Source: Lachnospiraceae bacterium (GTDB lineage: Bacteria > Bacillota_A > Clostridia > Lachnospirales > Lachnospiraceae). Taken from it: a stretch of 25,053 bases of DNA. Under the pieces are notes generated by a model. The model saw nothing but the letters and a program-made list of their open reading frames with translations. It was not told the origin of the DNA and did no database searches. The position numbers and the translations under genes are program-made. Below, one piece after another: positions 1 through 7,285 of this stretch. The stretch's first letter is position 1. Each line of letters starts with the position of its first letter. Location: assembly GCA_017416505.1 (NCBI GenBank), contig JAFQCI010000180.1, forward strand, positions 1-25,053, given 5' to 3'.

Positions 1-57
1 TATAATATGATATTGCAGTAAATACTTATGTCTGTTTTTTGATTTCCATGTTCCCAT
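1..57 (-). CDS. tnpA: IS200/IS605 transposase TnpA, N-terminal 19 residues only
   Basis: The minus-strand frame from ATG at 57 reads MGTWKSKNRHKYLLQYHII to the window edge. Many Firmicute TnpA (Y1 HUH) proteins start with a basic stretch followed by 'YHI/LVF' just before the first beta strand, and this matches. The catalytic HUH motif and the tyrosine lie outside the window. TnpA would cleave and join single-stranded ends during 'peel and paste' transposition. No strong ribosome binding site is visible, as is common for tnpA. The call rests on a short segment and on the adjacent stem-loop. Confidence 0.7.
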   Translation of the reverse strand, partial: MGTWKSKNRHKYLLQYHII

Positions 58-98
58 ACCACAAGTATATAACAATTTTCTACTTTTGGCTACCTTAA

Positions 99-120
99 CC
101 CACCGTCTAAAGCCAGTGGG
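99..120 (-). repeat. Subterminal stem-loop of the IS200/IS605 left end
   Basis: On the minus strand CCCACTG (120-114) pairs with CGGTGGG (105-99), including one G-T pair, around the loop GCTTTAGA. TnpA of this family recognises such an imperfect hairpin near the left end, and the position between border and tnpA fits. Confidence 0.7.
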
Positions 121-790
121 ATTGCGGCAGCCTTATTTCAACCCATTCACGAATAGAAATCGTATCTTTATTACCTACATTAAAAATATGTTGTGAAGGT
201 TTATTCTTTAAAAGAACATCTATAAATCTGCACAAATCATGAATATGGAAAAATTGTAATTTCATACCGCCATCTTTGGGCAAATAAAATTTTCTATCAG
301 CCAAGGCACAATCAAAAATAAATGCTTCTCTATAAACATTATTCATTTGACCATACAAATAGGGCGGTCTTAAAATATATGCATTGGGATTTCTTTTTAA
401 TAAAGTGGCTTCTGCTTCTATTTTATCAGTTCCATATTTCCCCCAATACTTATTAACAGCCAATGAAGTATCTTCTTTGAACGGTTGTGAAGCATACTCT
501 GGATATACGGCACTTGAACTGATTAAAACATAATTTTTATAGTTTCCTAAAGCATCAAGTAACATTTCTACATCATTGGAACAATATGCAGTATCAACCA
601 CAACATCAAAGCAAAAATCACGAAGTAATTCTCCAAGATTATGCCGGTCTGCCTGAATAAGTGTTACTCCCTTAGATTGTTCCTTCGTATTCCTATTAAG
701 TACATATACGTCATAACCCTTCTCAACATAATACTCAGCAATATACTTACTAACAAAAACAGTTCCACCAGTTACAAGTACTTTTTTCAT
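107..790 (-). pseudogene. NAD-dependent epimerase/dehydratase (extended SDR), 3' end removed by the IS insertion
   Basis: The start at 790 has a strong AGGGGG site upstream. The N-terminus carries the Rossmann glycine motif of this branch (VTGGTVFVS, about residues 6-14). Further on are the Ser of SSAVYP, the YxxxK active-site pair (YGTDK) and the substrate-side motif RPPYLYG. Homologous proteins usually run to about 280-340 residues. This frame stops at 227, and its last nine residues (IRLPQSHWL) are encoded by the IS end, not by the epimerase. The NAD-binding and catalytic core is intact but the C-terminal substrate-binding part is lost, so activity is doubtful. Its original substrate (a sugar nucleotide or similar) cannot be told from the sequence. 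Confidence 0.8.
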
Positions 791-866
791 AATGACCCCC
801 TTTATAAATTATCTTTCTACAACAAAACGAATAATTTCTAGTCGTGCAAATTAGAATTTTCTATTT

Positions 867-1772
867 CTACCCAAAATACATTTCCTGTCCAATCATAATT
901 CCTTTTGCATCTGTTCCATGCCCAATATCTTTGGTAACTGCAATTGGCATATCTTTTCCAACCATTCTTTGCACAAGAGTTTCCATATTTGGAGTACATT
1001 TTTCCTCTTCCATTTTTGTAAAAGTACCTAACAAAATGCCTGCCACTTTTTCAAATGCCCCTAAATGCTGCAACTGACATAAATACGTTTCCATTTGTGG
1101 AACAGTACCTCCATAAGCTTCCAATAACAGTATTTTATCTTTTAAATCTGGCATATATTCTGTTCCTGCCAACTTCAGAAAACACCTGATATTCCCGCCA
1201 ACCACAACACCTTTCATCTTCGTTTTCTGAATAAAGTGATAGTCTAGTTGAAACAGGTCATTTCCTTTCTCAATAAAGGTATTACGGAAATTTACGATTT
1301 GCTGGTCTTTGTAATCGTAAATAAGATTTCGAATCTGATACAAAACAGATGGCTTTCCTTTTTTTGTATAAATCGCATTAATAATAGTAGTTAAATCACT
1401 ATATCCCCAGAACATCTTTGGACTCCCGGCAATCACTTCATAATTCAGATATGGCAATACACCATTTGCAATCTCTCCTCCAGAAATATCAAATATTCCT
1501 TTTATTTCCTTATCCAGATAGAACTTCATGAGTGCCTGCGCACGCTCTTGGGCAGTCCCGCTAAAAACACTTTCTTTTTCGTAGATATATTCACTAAACA
1601 CTGGCTGCAATCCCAAGGATAACAATGTATTTTCTAAAAGCTTGATTTTGTCAGCATACTCTTTTTTCTGCCCATTGGAACAACAAACAATTCCAATCTT
1701 TTCTTTATTTCTATGTGAAAGGATAAATGGTTCTTTGTTTCCTTTTTCTTGATGATGTATGGTTATGTCCAT
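867..1772 (-). CDS. S66-family serine carboxypeptidase (LD-carboxypeptidase / MccF-like)
   Basis: I chose ATG 1772, which has AGAGG at a good distance; a longer frame from 1829 has a poorly placed site. The 301-residue product shows the S66 triad: nucleophile Ser125 in GYSD, Glu218 in LLLEAYGG and His285 in IGHG. The GGN turn around residue 192 and the PQMETYL segment are also typical. S66 enzymes are cytoplasmic. LdcA trims the terminal D-Ala from murein tetrapeptides during cell-wall recycling, while MccF cleaves microcin C and gives self-resistance. The 'SDLTTIINAIYTKKG' style and the accessory setting fit the MccF-like branch somewhat better, but that is inference. It stands alone, with an 76-bp gap to the epimerase remnant downstream. 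Confidence 0.85.
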   Translation of the reverse strand: MDITIHHQEKGNKEPFILSHRNKEKIGIVCCSNGQKKEYADKIKLLENTLLSLGLQPVFSEYIYEKESVFSGTAQERAQALMKFYLDKEIKGIFDISGGEIANGVLPYLNYEVIAGSPKMFWGYSDLTTIINAIYTKKGKPSVLYQIRNLIYDYKDQQIVNFRNTFIEKGNDLFQLDYHFIQKTKMKGVVVGGNIRCFLKLAGTEYMPDLKDKILLLEAYGGTVPQMETYLCQLQHLGAFEKVAGILLGTFTKMEEEKCTPNMETLVQRMVGKDMPIAVTKDIGHGTDAKGIMIGQEMYFG

Positions 1773-1970
1773 TATACTACCTCTGTCTTCTATGATGCTA
1801 TTCTTCTCCTGCCCGTACCAATATTCCATTTCCCTAAATTTTTTTTACACAAAGCCCTGGTTTGCGCAACTGCTCCTCAAATATAAGAATCCCCATATTT
1901 TCCGCCACTGTCATATTCCAGAATATCAGCCTCCGGAATTGTACATTCCTGTTAGTCTACACACAACCCA

Positions 1971-3056
1971 TTACACCATACTCTGTAAAATATTCTTTGA
2001 AATTAAAGTATCCAATAACTCTTTCTCAGTAGTATCTGGTTCAACATCCTCTAACAGCTCATAAATCTGTTCGATTACAAAAAGATCCATTTCTAATTCA
2101 TCCGCAATTTCTTTGCAGGATTTTCCCTTATAATATTTCTTTTGAACCATTTGAAACAAAGTTCTTATTTCTCCTAATTCCATGCCACGTTCCATTCCTC
2201 GTTCCATTCCACGTTCCATTCCTCGCTCATATACACCATATCCTAAATTACACATATCCATCAGCTCCCTGTCTATATTTTCATTCATCTGAATATCATA
2301 ATCATTTTGTAATGATTCCTTCTTTTCTTCCTTAGACAATTCATCTGAAAACAAAGTTTTTAGTAATCCAATCAATTTTCGTTCATCATCTGGAAGCCTG
2401 TTACCATTCATCATATTACCTTCATACGTTTTATTTGAAACACAAATCAGAATCCCTGTCATCAAATCATAGTTACTCTTTTTCGTAAAATAATTTCCAA
2501 CAATATTTTCACAAGAAAATGAAAATTTCGTTATAGAATCCCTATTATTTGCCTCGTCCACATTCATGCAAATCCATATCGAATAAACTTTCTTTATGTT
2601 TTGGTAATCATCACCTGTAAATTCTCTGTTTTTCTGAGAAGAAACCATTCGTGCAAGGTAATAAACCACCCTTTTTTCAATGGGATATTTTAGTTTAATA
2701 CTCTTTTGTGCCTCTACATCAATAATGATTTTAATACGTTCCTTTGAAATCGCACTGGTTTTAATATCAAAGGTAATAAAACCTTCCCCTGGGGTATTAT
2801 CCTCTGTATTTTCTCCGGTTATCTTCGGTGCATTGGTAAAGCCGGGCGAAAATGGAACCCTTCCTACTTCCGGAGTTCCTTCAATGCAAGTAATGATATC
2901 CTTAACAGGCATATCCCTAAACTCATCGGTAGCATATTTTAATATATACGCCAAAATTTCCTTATCTGCTAAAAGATTTTTCGCATGTTCATCATACTGA
3001 CAGCAGGCATCTGCTGCACTTAAATCATCAAAAATGACTGTTGCTCTTTTCTCCAT
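1971..3056 (-). CDS. Rpn-type PD-(D/E)XK nuclease / putative transposase family protein
   Basis: ATG 3056 follows GGAGG at ideal spacing; a longer start at 3068 lies in that ribosome binding site. The 361-residue product has the fold signature of this family: an Asp in the strand FITFDIK, then IIIDVEAQKS, which supplies the D-x-E and following Gln/Lys of a PD-(D/E)XK core. The middle part (YYLARMVSSQ, YSIWICMN) matches the long conserved domain. The C-terminus has a run of RGME tetrapeptides and a helical tail ending in YELL. Rpn proteins promote RecA-independent recombination in E. coli, and relatives are abundant as solitary genes in Lachnospiraceae. The precise role here is unknown. Confidence 0.8.
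   Translation of the reverse strand: MEKRATVIFDDLSAADACCQYDEHAKNLLADKEILAYILKYATDEFRDMPVKDIITCIEGTPEVGRVPFSPGFTNAPKITGENTEDNTPGEGFITFDIKTSAISKERIKIIIDVEAQKSIKLKYPIEKRVVYYLARMVSSQKNREFTGDDYQNIKKVYSIWICMNVDEANNRDSITKFSFSCENIVGNYFTKKSNYDLMTGILICVSNKTYEGNMMNGNRLPDDERKLIGLLKTLFSDELSKEEKKESLQNDYDIQMNENIDRELMDMCNLGYGVYERGMERGMERGMERGMELGEIRTLFQMVQKKYYKGKSCKEIADELEMDLFVIEQIYELLEDVEPDTTEKELLDTLISKNILQSMV
2181..2228 (-). repeat. Four 12-bp in-frame repeats encoding (RGME)n in the Rpn-type gene
   Basis: Four consecutive 12-bp units of the form GAACGWGGAATG (minus strand) encode ERGM four times. Units differ at only one or two positions. Twelve is a multiple of three, so a gain or loss of units by slippage would change the length of the linker without breaking the frame. 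Confidence 0.9.
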
Positions 3057-3068
3057 AAGTACCTCCAT

Positions 3069-3413
3069 TTTGAAATGCTAAAATGAGCATTCTATTTTAT
3101 GTTACACGGACATAAACACAGGAAATACTTTTTATAAAAAACGTTCAGAACACAAAAACATAATTTTTTATATATCGTAACGAATTAAGATTTCTATCTA
3201 AAGTTTTAATATTTTCTTTGCATGTAGGAAATTAATCGCCCCTCTTTAAGAGCAGAAACAGAATTTATATTTCTAACTATAGTATATGTAATTCCATAAA
3301 TTTTTGCAAGAAGTTTACCTGGTTTGTTCCATGTAATATCAGAAATGTTTATATTTTTATGTTACAACAATAATGAACAAAACGCAAGTTGAAATTGACA
3401 AATTTTATATATT
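3069..3413. other. AT-rich gap with one decayed frame
   Basis: No intact gene of normal size is seen on either strand. On the minus strand a short imperfect hairpin (CATTTT...AAAATG) lies just upstream of the Rpn-type ribosome binding site. A decayed minus-strand frame occupies 3206-3361. The rest shows only A/T-rich sequence without a convincing promoter. Confidence 0.5.
3206..3361 (-). pseudogene. Decayed C-terminal gene fragment, family not recognised
   Basis: An open minus-strand stretch of about 51 codons has no start codon. It contains the protein-like segment ITWNKPGKLLAKIYGITY and ends in a basic tail (SYMQRKY, stop at 3206). An in-frame stop directly precedes it. The composition looks like real coding sequence, so it is probably the tail of a lost gene. 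The function is not recognised. Confidence 0.35.
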
Positions 3414-3500
3414 TTATTTTTTGATTTTTATACCTACTAATGGAAATAAAAACGCAATACCTAAAAATAAAATTAAATTTTTATATTGTTTTATTAACAT
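3414..3500 (-). CDS. Small hydrophobic peptide (28 aa), single predicted membrane segment
   Basis: ATG 3500 has GAGGG a few bases upstream. The 28-residue product starts MLIKQYKN, continues with a run of Leu/Ile/Phe/Gly (ILFLGIAFLFPLVGI) long enough to span a membrane, and ends KIKK. Positive charge lies on both flanks. It begins 23 bp after the stop of the GNAT gene upstream on the same strand, so it may share that transcript. Small hydrophobic proteins of this size include type I toxins and regulators of membrane proteins, but nothing here decides between these. It could also be a chance frame. Confidence 0.4.
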   Translation of the reverse strand: MLIKQYKNLILFLGIAFLFPLVGIKIKK

Positions 3501-3523
3501 AAACCCTCTTCTGTAAATTAAAG

Positions 3524-3979
3524 TTATCTCTCTTGATATTTTTGCAAATATACAAATTGCAATTCCTGAGATACTGCTTCCTCTTTAAAAATTTTATATC
3601 CTAATCTTTCATATAATCTTATATTGCTAATACTTTTTGTACTGGTAAACAACTCATATCTTTGATTTGGATATTCATTTTCTATTTCCAAAAGAAGTTT
3701 TGTTCCGATTCCCTTCTTTTGCATTTCAGGATGCACCATCAATTTTCCGATATAAACAGTTCTGCCATCTTGATATGCTCTAACAGAACCTATAATAACT
3801 CCCTTTTCATCAATTGCTTTTAAAATTGTTCCTTTCTCAAATTCGTCATACACTTCTTCTATGGTTTGCTTTAAAGGTGGAATTTCCATATCACCAAAGA
3901 GTTTAGCTTCACTTTGGTAAGCCAAATATTGCAAATCGAGTATTTCCTTTAAATCTTCTTTCTGTGCCTTCTCTATCAA
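3524..3979 (-). CDS. GNAT-family N-acetyltransferase
   Basis: The frame is open from ATG 4006. The best ribosome binding site (AGAAGG, 9 bases) instead serves TTG 3979, giving MIEKAQKEDLKEI, the usual GNAT N-terminus; I prefer this start. Acetyl-CoA binding motif A is seen as VHPEMQKKGIGTKLL (Q/R-x-x-G-x-G), and the C-terminal half has the usual NIRLYERLGYK. GNAT enzymes transfer the acetyl group of acetyl-CoA to an amine; the substrate is unknown. It is the first of three GNAT genes placed head to tail, with only a short gap to the next. The small hydrophobic peptide follows it. Confidence 0.85.
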   Translation of the reverse strand: MIEKAQKEDLKEILDLQYLAYQSEAKLFGDMEIPPLKQTIEEVYDEFEKGTILKAIDEKGVIIGSVRAYQDGRTVYIGKLMVHPEMQKKGIGTKLLLEIENEYPNQRYELFTSTKSISNIRLYERLGYKIFKEEAVSQELQFVYLQKYQER

Positions 3980-4025
3980 AATCACTTTCCTTCTATGCGA
4001 AATCATAACATCAAATTCGATTTTG

Positions 4026-4529
4026 TCACACCAATGGTAACTCCATTTCTATACACTCCCATTCACCAATGGCCATTTTATAGGTTTCAGTTTTTCCAAT
4101 AGAACAGAACCCAACTGACTCATAACAGTATCTAGCACTATCGTTATTAGCAAATACTCCTAACGTAATCTTAGACGCATTTAACACATTTCTTGTATAA
4201 TCAATTGCCAATTTCAACATTTCTTTGCCCTTCCCACAACCTCTCATTGCAGGATTAACAATTACATATCCAAAACGCACTATACTAATATCTATTTCAT
4301 TCGGATATCTTATAAATAAATGTCCAATAATATTATCCATTTCATCAACAGCCGTAAGCGGTATAAATCTATCACTTGTAATTACAGGCTCATAATCTTT
4401 GTTTAAATCATCATCAGAAAGCGGGAACTTTCCTATCCTATCTGCAGACCATTGATATAAACTCTTTTCATCTTTAATCCAACTACCTATTGTTGCTGAA
4501 TCTTCTTTTTTATATTTTCTAAGTATCAT
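4026..4529 (-). CDS. GNAT-family N-acetyltransferase, RimJ/RimL-like
   Basis: ATG 4529 directly follows a GGAGGG site. A TTG at 4568 would add 13 residues with a weaker site. The product (167 residues) begins MILRKYKKED, typical of the RimJ/RimL-type branch, and has motif A as VNPAMRGCGKGKEML (R-x-x-G-x-G) followed by ITLGVFANNDSARYCYESVGF. This branch acetylates N-termini of ribosomal proteins or small amines such as antibiotics; I cannot tell which. It is in tandem with two other GNAT genes of different sequence, so these are not recent duplicates of each other. Confidence 0.85.
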   Translation of the reverse strand: MILRKYKKEDSATIGSWIKDEKSLYQWSADRIGKFPLSDDDLNKDYEPVITSDRFIPLTAVDEMDNIIGHLFIRYPNEIDISIVRFGYVIVNPAMRGCGKGKEMLKLAIDYTRNVLNASKITLGVFANNDSARYCYESVGFCSIGKTETYKMAIGEWECIEMELPLV

Positions 4530-4591
4530 GTGCCCTCCACCAAATTCAAAATCTTCTGTTGTTTTCAATCTCTTTGCAAGACTTAAATTTG

Positions 4592-5011
4592 TTAAATTCC
4601 TTTAATTAAAAACATTTCCATTGGTTGTTTATATCCTTGAACATCTATAACAAAACCACCACAATCCTTGTACCCTAATTTCCTATAAAAATGTTGTGCT
4701 TCTTCATCGACCTGCGTAGATGTTAAGAGCATACCGTATCCTTGGGATTTCATGTCAGTTTCCCAATACTCCATAAGTTTTTTTCCATAACCTTTTCCAT
4801 GATTATTCCAATCAATAACTAACATCGTACAAAATGGCGTATTATCCCAAAAAAGATTATATCTTAACAATCCAATTGGCTTATTATCATCCAATAAAAT
4901 ATATCCTCTTTTGTTTCTGACCTTATTCTCAAATTCTTGCTCTGGCAAATGTTTATCAAGACTATACCAAAATTCCTTATCTTCCGCTTGAACATATCTA
5001 ATTTCTATCAT
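4592..5011 (-). CDS. GNAT-family N-acetyltransferase (short form)
   Basis: ATG 5011 follows AAGGGG. The 139-residue product has the GNAT core: N-terminal MIEIRYVQAEDKEFW, motif A at DWNNHGKGYGKKLMEYW (x-x-G-x-G), and the C-terminal FYRKLGYKDCGGF. The substrate is unknown. The gap to the next GNAT gene (start 4529) is 62 bp, so the two may share a transcript. An AT-rich 89-bp stretch upstream contains TATATAATG-like sequence that could be a -10 region, but no clear -35 pairs with it. Confidence 0.85.
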   Translation of the reverse strand: MIEIRYVQAEDKEFWYSLDKHLPEQEFENKVRNKRGYILLDDNKPIGLLRYNLFWDNTPFCTMLVIDWNNHGKGYGKKLMEYWETDMKSQGYGMLLTSTQVDEEAQHFYRKLGYKDCGGFVIDVQGYKQPMEMFLIKGI

Positions 5012-5100
5012 CTCTTTTATCCCCTTAGATTCAACTTAATATTACTCATTATATAATACCCTATATAATTCATATGTAAAATCAAAACTCTCATAACATA

Positions 5101-5865
5101 CTACTCAAAGTCCATTTTCATAAACAAAAGATTATTTACTTTCTCTGTAATCCAAATTTCATTCTCTATACTTTCGACACTATAGCCTCTTATTACAGCC
5201 TCGTCGTGTCTGCTAATGATATCATCAAATTCAACAGACTCCGTTTTTTTCCTTGGAAAACGTATACTTGTTTCAAAGTCATCAACATACTTCAATCCTA
5301 CTAAGTTTCCTACTTCTTTCCACTCATCCTTTGTGTAGAATTTAATATGCCCATCTTTTTTCATCTGCATATATTCATCTACAAAACGTTTGGTGTCATT
5401 ATCATTCGGTGCTGGATCAGACAAAAAGAAAATTCCATTTTTCTTTAGCACCCTATTGATTTCTCTGAATGTAGCTTTTATTTCAGGAAAATGATGCAAC
5501 GCATATCTTGTAATAACTACATCAAACGAATTATCCTCAAATGGAAATTCCATTCCTTCATAACTCACAAAATGTATATTACTAATTCCTTCTGATTCAG
5601 CTCTTTTCCTATTTTCATCTAACGTTTTTTCTACAATATCTAATCCAACCACTTCCGCTTGCTTATATTTCTTTGCAAACGGAAATGCTAAATATCCTGA
5701 GCCGGTTCCTAAATCAAGAATTCTCATTCCTGATTTCACTTGTATACATTTTAAAATTAATTCCAAATGATTTTCATCTCTTGTTTGCTTATTATAGTAC
5801 GAACCTAAGCGGAAACTTTCTTCAAAACTCTTTTTTGTTTTTTCAATACTTTCTTTATTATTCAT
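5101..5865 (-). CDS. Class I SAM-dependent methyltransferase
   Basis: ATG 5865 is preceded by GGAGATG. The 254-residue protein has motif I DLGTGSGYL at residues 51-59, the acidic end of strand beta2 at VVGLDIVE, and the post-II/III segments DVVITRYALHHFPE and INRVLKKNGIFFLSDP, which mark a Methyltransf_11/25-type enzyme. Such enzymes methylate small molecules (quinones, antibiotics, metabolites); the C-terminal substrate region does not allow a narrower call. The gene starts a minus-strand run of four modification enzymes and is divergent from the flavoprotein gene at 6081. Confidence 0.85.
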   Translation of the reverse strand: MNNKESIEKTKKSFEESFRLGSYYNKQTRDENHLELILKCIQVKSGMRILDLGTGSGYLAFPFAKKYKQAEVVGLDIVEKTLDENRKRAESEGISNIHFVSYEGMEFPFEDNSFDVVITRYALHHFPEIKATFREINRVLKKNGIFFLSDPAPNDNDTKRFVDEYMQMKKDGHIKFYTKDEWKEVGNLVGLKYVDDFETSIRFPRKKTESVEFDDIISRHDEAVIRGYSVESIENEIWITEKVNNLLFMKMDFE

Positions 5866-5906
5866 TTCGTTTCATCTCCAAATTTCAATTGTCAAGCACA
5901 TAACAC

Positions 5907-5912
5907 ATTATA
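5907..5912 (-). promoter_or_regulatory. Candidate extended -10 for the methyltransferase gene
   Basis: On the minus strand a perfect TATAAT (5912-5907) is preceded by TGT, an extended -10. It lies 41 bp upstream of the start codon. No good -35 is seen at 17 bp. Confidence 0.45.
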
Positions 5913-6016
5913 ACACAATATAAATAGACTATGTGAACTAATTAAAATGCTTTTTAGATTTTTTCAGAAAAAGATAGGTTAACAATTCACCGGTTATAAA
6001 ACCTAAAAAATATAAG

Positions 6017-6045
6017 TGGCATTTAAAAGATGTGCATGGTACAAT
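6017..6045 (+). promoter_or_regulatory. Candidate promoter of the flavoprotein gene
   Basis: TACAAT (6040-6045) is preceded by TGG, forming an extended -10. TGGCAT at 6017-6022 is a weak -35, 17 bp away. The start codon is 35 bp downstream. Confidence 0.45.
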
Positions 6046-6080
6046 AGGAAGTGAATTTTGAATTTGATGGAGGACTTTAA

Positions 6081-6629
6081 ATGAATGCATTAGTAGTTAA
6101 TTGTAGCCCAGTAAGGAATGGGGCAACCGCAGAAATCGTACATATTGTTTCAGAACATTTGAAGAATAAATTTGATGTAAAAACTATTTGTATTGATGAC
6201 TTTGAAATTGGACTTTGTAAAGGTTGCAGAAGTTGCCATAGTACAGCAAAATGTATTCAAAGTGATGATATTGATTTGATTATGAAAGATTATGAATGGG
6301 CAGATATTGTGGTTTCGGTATCTCCATCATATTGGGCTGACATACCTGGACAATTCAAAGTATTCATAGATAGATGTACACCTTGGTGTAATACTCATGA
6401 ACCACATGCAAAACTTTCTAAAGGGAAAAAAGGATATACGATTGCATTGAGAACTGGACCGAGTATGCCAAAATGCGAACGAGTAATAGGAAGTATTGAA
6501 CATTTTCATGGGCATTTAGAAATTGAGTCGTGTGGTAAATTAGGCTTGTGTTCCATCGAATATAAAGAGGATGTTGCAGGAAAAATCACTGAAATAACAG
6601 ATTTTTGTAATATGATATTAGAAGTGTAA
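6081..6629 (+). CDS. Flavodoxin-fold NAD(P)H:FMN reductase / iron-sulfur flavoprotein-like
   Basis: ATG 6081 follows TGGAGG. The 182-residue product starts MNALVVNCSPVRNGATAEIV, the FMN phosphate-binding loop of this family, and has SVSPSYWADIPGQFKVFIDR, the second flavin-contact segment. Near residue 46 there is a compact cysteine motif, CKGCRSCHSTAKC (C-x2-C-x2-C-x5-C), as used for a [4Fe-4S] cluster in archaeal/clostridial iron-sulfur flavoproteins. It probably moves electrons from reduced carriers to quinones, oxygen or xenobiotics in the cytoplasm. It has its own promoter and a terminator, so it is a single-gene unit. A plain FMN reductase without a cluster is the alternative. Confidence 0.8.
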   Translation: MNALVVNCSPVRNGATAEIVHIVSEHLKNKFDVKTICIDDFEIGLCKGCRSCHSTAKCIQSDDIDLIMKDYEWADIVVSVSPSYWADIPGQFKVFIDRCTPWCNTHEPHAKLSKGKKGYTIALRTGPSMPKCERVIGSIEHFHGHLEIESCGKLGLCSIEYKEDVAGKITEITDFCNMILEV

Positions 6630-6686
6630 ACTTTCACTTCTACGTAGCTTTTGAGTGAAGCTAATAAGCAAGACTCATCAAAGATG

Positions 6687-6715
6687 AAGACGGATAATTA
6701 TGTCCGTCTTTTTCT
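6687..6715 (+). terminator. Rho-independent terminator after the flavoprotein gene
   Basis: AAGACGGA (6687-6694) pairs with TCCGTCTT (6703-6710) and is followed by a T run. This ends the 6081 transcript just before the marR promoter. Confidence 0.85.
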
Positions 6716-6716
6716 A

Positions 6717-6745
6717 TTGACAAAGAAAAGGTAATGTGTTACCTT
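6717..6745 (+). promoter_or_regulatory. Promoter of the MarR-flavodoxin operon
   Basis: A consensus -35 TTGACA (6717-6722) is followed after 17 bp by TACCTT (6740-6745), a weak -10. The weak -10 lies inside the first palindrome, so a bound repressor would cover it. Confidence 0.5.
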
Positions 6746-6765
6746 TATATAAAGTAATATATTAC
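6729..6765. promoter_or_regulatory. Two palindromic operators, probably for the MarR protein
   Basis: AGGTAA-TGTG-TTACCT (6729-6744) and GTAATATATTAC (6754-6765) share the core GTAA...TTAC. Their centres are 23 bp apart, about two helical turns, and both sit between the -35 and the start codon. MarR dimers bind palindromes of this length, so autorepression is likely. Confidence 0.65.
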
Positions 6766-6780
6766 CTATTGGAGGAAAAC

Positions 6781-7254
6781 ATGAATATAAAAGATGTTAT
6801 TCGTAGTGATAAAGTGGATTTTACAGGAATCGAACTTTCATACTTTTTACTGGGATTATTAAGTGCCTTTGATAACAGATTTCAGGCTGTGGCAGATAGT
6901 ACAATGAAAGAGGTTAGCTGGAAACAATTTTTTGCGATTATTTGTATTAATTTGTGCAAGGACAAGCCAACAGTAAAAGAACTTGCTGAAATAATGGGCA
7001 GCTCACATCAGAATGTGAAGCAGATTTTATTGAAATTAGAAAAGAAGGGGTTTGTCCATATCACTGTAGATGAAAATGATAAAAGGAAACAACGAATTGA
7101 ACTTACTGATTATTGTAGAAGTTTCTGTGAACAAAATGATGAGCTTACAATGAGCATTATGAAAAGGATGTTTGCAGGTGTTTCGGATGAACAATTACAA
7201 GTTACAATACAAACGATTATACAGATTGAAGATAATTTAAAGGATTTGGCTTAA
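6781..7254 (+). CDS. MarR-family transcriptional regulator
   Basis: ATG 6781 follows GGAGG at correct spacing. An in-frame start at 6736 would lie within the operators and is rejected. The 157-residue product has the winged-helix layout: helices around KQFFAIICINL, recognition helix region VKELAEIMGSSHQNVKQILLKLEKKGFV, wing DENDKRKQRIELTD, and a C-terminal dimerisation helix. MarR proteins repress and are released by phenolics, oxidants or drugs. The flavodoxin gene 31 bp downstream on the same transcript is its likely target, along with itself. Confidence 0.85.
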   Translation: MNIKDVIRSDKVDFTGIELSYFLLGLLSAFDNRFQAVADSTMKEVSWKQFFAIICINLCKDKPTVKELAEIMGSSHQNVKQILLKLEKKGFVHITVDENDKRKQRIELTDYCRSFCEQNDELTMSIMKRMFAGVSDEQLQVTIQTIIQIEDNLKDLA

Positions 7255-7285
7255 TGACAAAACGAATAAAATGGAGGATATTGAG

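Larger units (their letters stand above)
1..137 (-). mobile_element. Left end of an IS200/IS605-family insertion sequence, cut by the window edge
   Basis: The epimerase reading frame is lost just after its Glu codon at 137-139. Beyond that point, reading the minus strand, there is a subterminal stem-loop (99-120) and then the start of a TnpA-like frame at 57. A stem-loop near the end followed by a small Y1 transposase is the known layout of IS200/IS605 left ends. These elements have no terminal inverted repeats and make no target duplication, so the exact border (about 130-137) cannot be fixed from one end. The rest of the element lies outside the window. Confidence 0.75.

Noticed and set aside
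1834..1914. A 26-codon minus-strand frame (MTVAENMGILIFEEQL...)
   Set aside because: It has no ribosome binding site and only a short resemblance to sugar-ABC-transporter text; too weak to list as a gene.
2181..2228. CRISPR-like or tandem repeat array
   Set aside because: The 12-bp units have no spacers and are in frame within a gene; they encode a repeated tetrapeptide.
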